A stretch of DNA of 64,000 nucleotides from Microbulbifer salipaludis (GTDB lineage: Bacteria > Pseudomonadota > Gammaproteobacteria > Pseudomonadales > Cellvibrionaceae). Below the pieces are notes generated by a model. It saw nothing but the letters and a program-made list of their open reading frames with translations. It did no database searches and was not told where the DNA came from. Positions 57,541 through 64,000 of this stretch are shown here, in pieces. The stretch covers positions 186,001 through 250,000 of the forward strand of contig NZ_JAEKJR010000001.1 in assembly GCF_017303155.1 (NCBI RefSeq), written 5' to 3'. Every line of letters starts with the position of its first letter. Positions within the stretch are counted from its first letter, which is position 1. The position numbers and the translations under genes were made by a program.

Positions 57541-58194
57541 GTGAAGAAAAACTTTTACGCCTGTGTAGCAAGCCTGTGCCTGGCACCACTTACGGCGGCG
57601 GTAATAGCGAATGAAGACAAGCCCGCGCAAGCGGAATCACCTCGGTTGGTGTTCGCCGCTGGAGAGAGCCGCGCTGACTGGAAACTGTACGTGGGCAACC
57701 CGGATGACTGGATGAAACCGGTTCGGGGTGTGAGCGGGCAGACCCGCTCGCCGTCCAACGTGCACGTGGAAATTGCAGAAGACGCCAGCGGCATGCAGGT
57801 GGTTAGGGCCAGCTGGAACGGCGGGCCCGCCGGACAGGTTTTGTGGCACAACCGCTCGGCCCAAGATTTCAGCGCCATCGCGGCCGCTGGCGGCGCCCTG
57901 AGCCTGGTGGTGCGCGTGGACGAGGCGCCGAGCGAAGCTGTGAGCCTGCGTATGGATTGCGGCTATCCCTGCACCGGCTCATTCAAGTTCGCGAATGTGC
58001 TCTCGGCGCTGCCGGCCGGCCAGTGGGTGCGTCTCGGCATCCCACTGTCCTGTTTTGCCGATGCCGGCACCCATTTGAAACGCGTGGACACACCTGTGCT
58101 GTTTTTCACCACCGGTACAATGCAATTGTCGATCGCCGATCTTCGACTCGAGCCGCAGTTGCCAGCCGAATCCCTGGTTAATTGTGCCTCGTAA
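57541..58194 (+). CDS. Stand-alone ExoP-like galactose-binding-fold secreted protein
   Basis: A 217-residue secreted protein. The GTG at 57541 with GAGG upstream gives signal peptide MKKNFYACVASLCLAPLTAAVIA. The mature chain resembles the C-terminal ExoP-type jelly-roll domain of GH3 exo-glucanases. Its LRMDCGYPC...LSALPAGQWVRLGIPLSCFAD...TPVLFFTTGTMQLSIADLRL parallels the same region of the GH3 enzyme at 60793 (ARMQCGDDC...FSELPLGEWRQVSVDLRCFAD...TPFHLSTTGEMQLTFSRIAI). There is no catalytic domain. It may be a soluble glucan-binding helper or a detached domain. An ATG at 57523 is a less likely start. Confidence 0.75.
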   Translation: MKKNFYACVASLCLAPLTAAVIANEDKPAQAESPRLVFAAGESRADWKLYVGNPDDWMKPVRGVSGQTRSPSNVHVEIAEDASGMQVVRASWNGGPAGQVLWHNRSAQDFSAIAAAGGALSLVVRVDEAPSEAVSLRMDCGYPCTGSFKFANVLSALPAGQWVRLGIPLSCFADAGTHLKRVDTPVLFFTTGTMQLSIADLRLEPQLPAESLVNCAS

Positions 58195-58208
58195 AAAGGC
58201 GCCCCATG

Positions 58209-58250
58209 AAAAAGGCCCCACCGCATCCGCGGTGAGGCCTCTTAGTTTTG
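58209..58250. terminator. Bidirectional terminator between the ExoP-like and GH5 genes
   Basis: GGCC-C-CACCGC and GCGGTG-A-GGCC with a 4-base loop. An A-run on the left and TCTTAGTTTT on the right suit both convergent genes. Confidence 0.82.
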
Positions 58251-58290
58251 CGTGGCCCGCAGGCCACATGTCATCCTGTGAGATGAACCA

Positions 58291-60546
58291 TTAAAAGCAG
58301 CGGTTGACGCTGGAGCTCTCGTCGTAGTTCAGGCTGCCACTGATATCAGCCACGCAGAACTCGACCACCAGGTTACCGCCGGCACTCACTGAGCTCTGCA
58401 GAACCGCGACGCCATTGTTATCGGTCACGGCACTCACGCCACCCTCAACAATGCCGCTGGTAAAGTTGCCAGTGACCGTGGCACCAGCAACCGGGCTGGC
58501 GTTGTTGTCGAGTACCGTCACCGTCGCGGTGCCATACTTCTGCCCGCGGCTGGCCGGTGCTGTGCCCACCACCACGCTGGAAGCATACATGTCGGTAGCC
58601 GGGGGTGGCGGCGGTGCACTGCCTTGCTGAATGTCAAAGCCGATCAGGTTAAAGCCGCCGGCACTCTGCATAGTCATGACTTGCACACCGGAAACCAGCT
58701 CGACTTCCCTGGTGATATTGACCCAGTTATTCCAGGCTCCGGAGTTCGGGGTGGTTATCGGGCCGGTCACATCCACGCCGTCAAACTCGATATGAAAGCT
58801 GCCGTTATCTGCCGCGGAGGCCACGCGGAAAGTAAAGGTGTAGGTACCGGCAGCCTGAACGTCCACGGTGTAGTTCAGCCACTCGCCCGGATCAATCCAA
58901 CCCACGTTCGTGGTTCCTTCATTTGTGGCCTCGATATCGACACCCACATCGAAGCGGTACTGGCCGCCCCAGTTTTCATCGTCGATATCGTGGTAGGCAA
59001 CGCCTTCACCACCGTGGTCAAAATCCGCCGCAAACAGCATAGAGGTGGTCGGAATTACGGTCGGTGTGCCATAGAAGGGGCCGGCAGATGGCGGCGGCGG
59101 CGGAGTCGGCGCAGCTGGGGCGCTGCCAGCTTCAGTCAGGTACGCCAGGGTCGCCGGGCCATTCAGCGAGGCGTCGTCACCATTGGCCGTAATTTTGCCG
59201 GCGTGCTGGCCCCGATCGACGGTGCCCCACAGGTGGCCACCACCCCCCCAGGGACGCAGGGCGAAGTCACCAGAGGGTAGCTCCAGCCACTCCCACTTCT
59301 CGGCATTGCCAATAGTGCTTGCGGTCACAGTCATCGGCAGGCCATCGCCGCCGGCAGAGACATAGCTGCCGTTGTCCGCCCGCAGCGCCACATGGCCGTT
59401 ACCCACATCCACCACCGTGAAGTTTTCGCCACTCGCCTTGCTGTAGCTAGCCTTGTTGGCTTTCAAATTGGTGCCATCGAGACTCACGAACATGCCGGCA
59501 GCGCGACTGAAAATACCGATCTCGGCTCCCAGCGGAATACTCGGTGCGCCGCTCGCCGGCCAGCTGGTTCCGGCCAGTTCCGGCTTCCATACGGTACCGG
59601 CAACATTCAGCTTGTTCTTCAGGTTTTCCAGATCCATATCGTTGGCAGCCAGCCACTGGAATTGCTGCCAACCGATATGGTAGGTCTCAAACGCCGCGTT
59701 GTAGCCGTTTTCAGTATCCCCCGGCCAGAACTCCGTACAAATCAGCGCAGGGTAATCGGTGCTGGCCAGAAAAGGCGCGATGGTCTTTTCAATGTCCGGA
59801 AGATTCCAGTAGCCGTGGAAGGCAAAACCAGCATTGTCCCAAGACACACCCTGAGCCTTCAGCATGTCGGCGCCTTCGATGGCGGCGCTACCGGGGAAAA
59901 ACGACATGAAAGAGCCCAACAGGATCATGGTATCCGGCGCAATCCCGCGGATGTGGTTGTACATGATCAGCTGGTTGTCCCAGTCCTGCTGGGTCCAGTT
60001 CGACAGGGTCGACGGCGCCGGCTCGTTATGCGCCTCGAAGATCACATGGGTCTCATGCTTGTAGCGCTCACCGTACAGGGACCAGAAATCCAGGGTCTTT
60101 TGCATGCTGTGAATCGCGCCGTTCTCGCCATTGTTACCAACGGTGATGATCAGATACAGGTCAGTGTCTCGGGTGCGCTGCACCAGCTCATCGGCGAGCG
60201 CCAGATTGACACCCACCGGGTCCGGGTTCTGACCGGCATCGCCCTCCAGGTACAGGTGCACCGTGTTGTAGCCGTACTCGGTGGAGAGCTTGGTCAGCGA
60301 TGCCACCGAAGGCATGACCGCCGGCAGGGTACCGTAGGGGTCACCGCCGTCGAACGAGAGGCTAACACCGCGCAACGTGGTACCGCGGTCGGACAGAATG
60401 ACGTTGTAGCCGAGGGACTGGTCTATGTGCGGGCGGTCGCGTACGGCCAGCGCGTCATTGCTTGCGAGCACCACGCACAGGGTTGTGCAGGCGCAAAGTA
60501 TTTGTCGCCACCGCGGGGGCAGGACTCGGGTCTTTAAGAGATTCAT
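58291..60546 (-). CDS. Multidomain GH5-type cellulase with CBM6 and Ig-like domain
   Basis: Secreted endoglucanase-like protein of 751 residues. It has a signal peptide (about residues 1-34), then a GH5/cellulase-fold catalytic domain (about residues 40-320) with acid/base Glu175 in FEAHNEP and nucleophile Glu272 in ICTEFWPG. A fascin-like beta-trefoil segment follows (about residues 335-470, GMFVSLDGTNLKANKA). A Pro linker leads to a CBM6-type module (about residues 490-640, NVGWIDPGEWLNYTVDVQAAG), and a second Pro linker leads to an Ig-like C-terminal domain. Linkage specificity (beta-1,4 or mixed) is not readable. The neighbouring GH3 would finish released oligosaccharides. Confidence 0.88.
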   Translation of the reverse strand: MNLLKTRVLPPRWRQILCACTTLCVVLASNDALAVRDRPHIDQSLGYNVILSDRGTTLRGVSLSFDGGDPYGTLPAVMPSVASLTKLSTEYGYNTVHLYLEGDAGQNPDPVGVNLALADELVQRTRDTDLYLIITVGNNGENGAIHSMQKTLDFWSLYGERYKHETHVIFEAHNEPAPSTLSNWTQQDWDNQLIMYNHIRGIAPDTMILLGSFMSFFPGSAAIEGADMLKAQGVSWDNAGFAFHGYWNLPDIEKTIAPFLASTDYPALICTEFWPGDTENGYNAAFETYHIGWQQFQWLAANDMDLENLKNKLNVAGTVWKPELAGTSWPASGAPSIPLGAEIGIFSRAAGMFVSLDGTNLKANKASYSKASGENFTVVDVGNGHVALRADNGSYVSAGGDGLPMTVTASTIGNAEKWEWLELPSGDFALRPWGGGGHLWGTVDRGQHAGKITANGDDASLNGPATLAYLTEAGSAPAAPTPPPPPSAGPFYGTPTVIPTTSMLFAADFDHGGEGVAYHDIDDENWGGQYRFDVGVDIEATNEGTTNVGWIDPGEWLNYTVDVQAAGTYTFTFRVASAADNGSFHIEFDGVDVTGPITTPNSGAWNNWVNITREVELVSGVQVMTMQSAGGFNLIGFDIQQGSAPPPPPATDMYASSVVVGTAPASRGQKYGTATVTVLDNNASPVAGATVTGNFTSGIVEGGVSAVTDNNGVAVLQSSVSAGGNLVVEFCVADISGSLNYDESSSVNRCF

Positions 60547-60792
60547 CGCAGATTTCCTTGATTATTGTTATCAATCCGCGCGAAAAACCTGCTGTTCACA
60601 GGTACTGCATTTCGCTCCGGTCGCATGCCAGTTGAACACCGCGGTTATGCGCTGTGCGCAACTGCCGGTACTGCAGGCCAGCCTCACGCGGAAACCGGCC
60701 CTTACTGCTCGTGCGGAGCGCGGCCCTTACACTGGACGCTGCACTTAGCTCCTTTCAAATTACTCGGGCAACTAGTCGCGGATCCTCGGCCC

Positions 60793-63405
60793 TCAGTCCG
60801 TACACGCCAGATGAGAGGCCGTCGCGGAGGCAATGGCGATGCGGCTGAAGGTCAGTTGCATCTCGCCAGTGGTAGACAGGTGGAACGGGGTGTTGACCTT
60901 GCTGAAATCCACATCATCGGCAAAACAGCGCAGGTCCACACTGACCTGTCGCCACTCGCCCAGAGGCAATTCGGAAAACAGCGCGCTGACATCAACCTCT
61001 GCCTCGCAGTCATCGCCGCATTGCATGCGCGCCAGCACAACCGCATCCGCCGCACGTTCGAGGCGCACGTCGGCGACCAGTGCAGCGTTAGCCAGCAGGA
61101 ATTCCGATAGGTCAATCCGGCTCCAGGCACGCAGGTAAACAGAGCCCTCGCCGCCACCGAGCCACTCAAGTGTGCGGGCGTCTTCCTGTGTTTCTCGGTC
61201 GGTTGCCGCAATCCGCACTCGACGATGTGCGTGGCGGTTGCCGGTTATCTCTGTTTCCGCTCCGTCATCGTCGTTGATGAACAGGTGCCATGGGGCCATG
61301 GGACGAGCGCTAAACAGATCCATGGTTTCAGCGTCCACTTTGTCCCTTTCCGCCCGGATGTCGGGCAAGTTGCTGGCGAGAGTGTCGGTGTCGTCAGCGG
61401 TGAGGCCAAAACCGTAAGCAAACAGCGGAGCGTAGTCCGGGTCGCCGTAATTCAGGGGCTTTTGCGCGAGGTCCATTGGCCACGAGTACGGCAGAGTACC
61501 GGTGAAATCGTGGCGGATATCACCGCTGGGCGTACGGAACAGGACATCCGCCACCGCCGCCCCCTCACTGCCGGGCAGCCAGGCCACCACGAATGCATCC
61601 GAGGTATTGAGCTCCGGGTTTACCCACAGCGGACGCCCAGTGAGGAACACAGAAACTACCGGTATGCCGCGCGCCCGCAATCGCTTCAGCAATTTCAAAT
61701 CCTTGTGGCTGCCCGCCTGGTATTCCAGTGTTTTCAGGTCGCCCTGCATCTCCGCGTAGGGGTTTTCGCCGTACACGACAATGGCCACATCGGCGCTGAT
61801 ATCTGCAGGGAGTGCACCATCGGCGCTGAGGATTGTCTGCCCCCCGCCGGCTTCGACTACGGCCTTGATACCATCGAAGATTGAGCTCGCACCGGGGAAG
61901 TCTGCATTGGTGTTGCCAGTACCCTGCCAGGACAACGTCCATCCACCGGACTGCTTGCCAATGTTGTGCGCGCCATCGCCGGCGACCAGTACGGTCTGTC
62001 CCGGTGCGAGCGGTAGTAACTGTTCATGGTTTTTCAGCAGTACCAGGGATTCGCGCACGGCCTGGCGAGCAACTTCCCGGTGTGCCTCGGAACCGATGAT
62101 GTCGGTGCGGCCAGCCAATGCGCGGGCCGACGGCGGCGCATCGAAAAGGCCCGCGCGAAGTTTGACTCGCAGGATGCGCAACACCGCATCATTCAGGCGT
62201 TCGATTGGAATCTCACCGCGCCGGGCCTGTTCGAGAGTGTTGCTGTAGAGCAATTTCCAGTCGTGATTGGAGGCCATGAACATATCCAGGCCGGCATTGA
62301 TCGAGGTTGGGCAACTGACGTTGCTACAACCCGGAACAAAGGCGTGCCCGAGCCAGTCGCCAACGACAAAGCCGTCGAAACCCATCTGCTCCTTGAGGAC
62401 CTCAGTCAGCATGTAGCGGCTGCCGTGTAACTTCTCCCCGTTCCAACTGTTAAAAGATGCCATCACGGTCTGCACACCCGCATCCAGTGCCGAAACATAA
62501 CCCTGTCCATGAATATCCAGCAGCTCGCGTTCGGTTACACGGGTATCACCCCGGTCGACACCGCCGTCGGTACCACCGTCGCCAATAAAGTGCTTGGCTG
62601 TAGCAACCAGATGGTCGCCGCTGAAACGCTCCTCACCACTGCCCTGGATGCCACGCACAATTTCTCCGGCATAATCACGCACGAGCGCAGGGTCCTCCGC
62701 GTAACCTTCATAGGTGCGGCCCCAGTGGTCGTCACGCACAGTGGCGACAGTCGGTGCGAAGATCCAATCGATACCGGTGGCGGCCACCTCACGTGCGGTT
62801 ACCTTGCCAATGTGCCGCATCAATTCCGGGTTGCGGGTGGCTCCCAGGCCAATATTGTGCGGAAACAGCGTCGCGCCGATCACATTGTTGTGCCCGTGTA
62901 CTGCATCCGTACCCCAGATAATGGGAACCGCCAGCCCTCCTTTTGAAGTGTCCATCGATGCGTGGTAATAGGCATCGGCCAAGGCGACCCAGTCCTGCGG
63001 GGTCGCGTACTTGTCATTGCCCGGAAAACTGCCACCGCCATTGAGCACCGAGCCCAGGTGATAGTCGCGCACATCTCCGGGGGTGGTGTACTTGATCTCG
63101 GTCTGAATAATCTGACCAACCTTTTGCTCCAGGCTCATCGCACCCAGCAACCGCTGAGCACGCTGCTCCAGCGCCTGATCCGGCTCCACTTCGCTATTGG
63201 TCACCGGCCAGCGCACCGGCTCCGCGCGCGCCGTACCGACTGTTTGCGCATCGGGTACCGCCGCACTGGGCCAACTCAATTGGTAGTGGCGGTAGCGATT
63301 ATGGCCCTGCTCTTCGGTGACCTGGGAACCTCGCGGACTGCACGAAGCCACAAGCAGTGAAGCCAGGCAAATGGCGAGCAATTTTTGTAGGACGTTATTC
63401 TTCAT
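60793..63405 (-). CDS. GH3 beta-glucosidase/exo-glucanase lipoprotein with ExoP domain
   Basis: An 870-residue lipoprotein (lipobox LLVASC, Cys22) of glycoside hydrolase family 3. The TIM-barrel domain (about residues 85-440) carries PIIWGTDAVHGHNNV and AKHFIGDGGTDGG; the nucleophile is Asp350 in DGFVVGDWLGHAF. The alpha/beta sandwich follows (about residues 455-670) with GENPYAEMQGDLKTLEY. The C-terminus (about residues 690-870) is an ExoP-type jelly roll. It likely cleaves cello- or other beta-oligosaccharides to glucose at the cell surface or in the periplasm. It is upstream of the GH5 gene on the same strand with 246 bases between, so it may have a separate promoter. Confidence 0.93.
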   Translation of the reverse strand: MKNNVLQKLLAICLASLLVASCSPRGSQVTEEQGHNRYRHYQLSWPSAAVPDAQTVGTARAEPVRWPVTNSEVEPDQALEQRAQRLLGAMSLEQKVGQIIQTEIKYTTPGDVRDYHLGSVLNGGGSFPGNDKYATPQDWVALADAYYHASMDTSKGGLAVPIIWGTDAVHGHNNVIGATLFPHNIGLGATRNPELMRHIGKVTAREVAATGIDWIFAPTVATVRDDHWGRTYEGYAEDPALVRDYAGEIVRGIQGSGEERFSGDHLVATAKHFIGDGGTDGGVDRGDTRVTERELLDIHGQGYVSALDAGVQTVMASFNSWNGEKLHGSRYMLTEVLKEQMGFDGFVVGDWLGHAFVPGCSNVSCPTSINAGLDMFMASNHDWKLLYSNTLEQARRGEIPIERLNDAVLRILRVKLRAGLFDAPPSARALAGRTDIIGSEAHREVARQAVRESLVLLKNHEQLLPLAPGQTVLVAGDGAHNIGKQSGGWTLSWQGTGNTNADFPGASSIFDGIKAVVEAGGGQTILSADGALPADISADVAIVVYGENPYAEMQGDLKTLEYQAGSHKDLKLLKRLRARGIPVVSVFLTGRPLWVNPELNTSDAFVVAWLPGSEGAAVADVLFRTPSGDIRHDFTGTLPYSWPMDLAQKPLNYGDPDYAPLFAYGFGLTADDTDTLASNLPDIRAERDKVDAETMDLFSARPMAPWHLFINDDDGAETEITGNRHAHRRVRIAATDRETQEDARTLEWLGGGEGSVYLRAWSRIDLSEFLLANAALVADVRLERAADAVVLARMQCGDDCEAEVDVSALFSELPLGEWRQVSVDLRCFADDVDFSKVNTPFHLSTTGEMQLTFSRIAIASATASHLACTD

Positions 63406-63644
63406 CGTTAGCCTTTCTACTCAACAATGGCTATGGAGATCCGGACCTCCGGACCATGGGCACCGTAGCAAACTGGCTTCCCGGGGCTCCACGCAGTTGC
63501 GACAAGGCGGAACATCGTCACGACAACCCATTCACCTCATGACCAGGCGAGAGCTCCGAATGGACAATTCACGGATATCAGTGACCGCGTTGACAGCGAT
63601 TGGCGCCTGCCGCTAACCTCGGGTTAAAAAGAAAAAGAAAAATT

Positions 63645-64000
63645 ATGGACGCGACACTCCCGCCACTGAATGACAGCATTGCACTCTCCCTATTCAGCAG
63701 CCGCCGGCGACTGTTCTGGAGCCTGCAAGCCGCAGGCTGGAGCGGCTACTTCTTGCTGGTCTACCTCTCCGTGGTTCTGCCACAGCTCCATTCTGGGAAT
63801 TTCATCCAGTCGCATATTCATCTCGGGCTTGAGACCGCAAGCGGACTGATCCTGACGGCATGCCTACAGCAAATGCTGCGCAGAGCCATTCGCTGGCCAA
63901 CGACCAGTGCCGCACTCGCTGCTCTGGTGCTGTCGGCTTTGGTAGCAGCTCTGTGGAACCTGGCCAAGCTGTGTACTTTTGACCTGCTCTATCAACACCC
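63645..64000 (+). CDS. LytS/YehU-type sensor histidine kinase, N-terminal part
   Basis: Open frame from the ATG at 63645 to the window edge, about 118 residues: MDATLPPLNDSIALSLFSS then RLFWSLQAAGWSGYFLLVYLS. The FW.LQ..GW.GYF opening followed by three hydrophobic helices is characteristic of LytS-type kinases that partner LytTR regulators. The kinase domain itself is outside the window, so the call rests on the membrane part only. It is divergent from the GH3 gene (239 bases between starts), so it may control the glucan genes. Confidence 0.7.
   Translation, partial: MDATLPPLNDSIALSLFSSRRRLFWSLQAAGWSGYFLLVYLSVVLPQLHSGNFIQSHIHLGLETASGLILTACLQQMLRRAIRWPTTSAALAALVLSALVAALWNLAKLCTFDLLYQH

Overview
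The window is about 60% GC, gene-dense chromosomal DNA from a marine-type gammaproteobacterium. The gene order closely follows Pseudomonas and Cellvibrionales. Together with the TonB receptors, a GH5 cellulase with carbohydrate-binding modules and a GH3 lipoprotein glucosidase, it suggests a Microbulbifer-like polysaccharide degrader. The genus is an inference.

Layout. 1-8.9 kb (minus strand): a small ORF cut by the edge, ubiD, an RRM protein, rho, trxA, then the conserved run metX-metW-DUF4426-rdgB-hemW. 9.1-16.1 kb: a dynamin-like GTPase, the yggS-proC-yggT operon, and divergent pilT and pilU. 16.2-25.8 kb: an SDR, a LysE exporter, the algZ-algR two-component pair, argH, cyaY, and lptM-lysA-dapF-DUF484-xerC. 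25.9-34.5 kb: a DUF3604 protein, a SutA-like small protein, a nitrogen cluster (TorF porin, PII, amtB, PII), ubiK, comM, DUF188 and DUF3565. 34.6-44.7 kb: the interval between rep and cytochrome c5. It holds a second DUF3604 gene, a PPIase, HupE, a scar made of a cytochrome c 3' end joined to pieces of a second rep, and a TonB receptor. 45-51.3 kb: an outer-membrane protein and a nucleoside-scavenging operon (TonB receptor, secreted adenosine deaminase-like protein, nucleoside permease-family lipoprotein). 51.4-57.3 kb: tRNA-Arg with tRNA-derived repeats, GFA, LtrA, katG and a quinone oxidoreductase. 57.5-64 kb: beta-glucan genes (orphan ExoP-type domain, GH5, GH3) and the start of a LytS-type kinase.

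The most notable points are these. (1) A consensus-perfect sigma54 promoter with a palindromic NtrC-type site upstream suggests that the nucleoside operon is a nitrogen-starvation system, parallel to a second sigma54/NtrC-like arrangement in front of the TorF-PII-AmtB cluster. (2) The scar at 40.68-41.09 kb reads as the collapsed remains of a tandem duplication of the rep-to-cytochrome-c5 interval. It combined alleles from two species and was trimmed by deletions at short microhomologies. (3) The tRNA-Arg gene is surrounded by pieces of itself interrupted by short structured inserts. (4) A free-standing secreted ExoP-like module sits two genes from a GH3 enzyme that carries the same module at its C-terminus.
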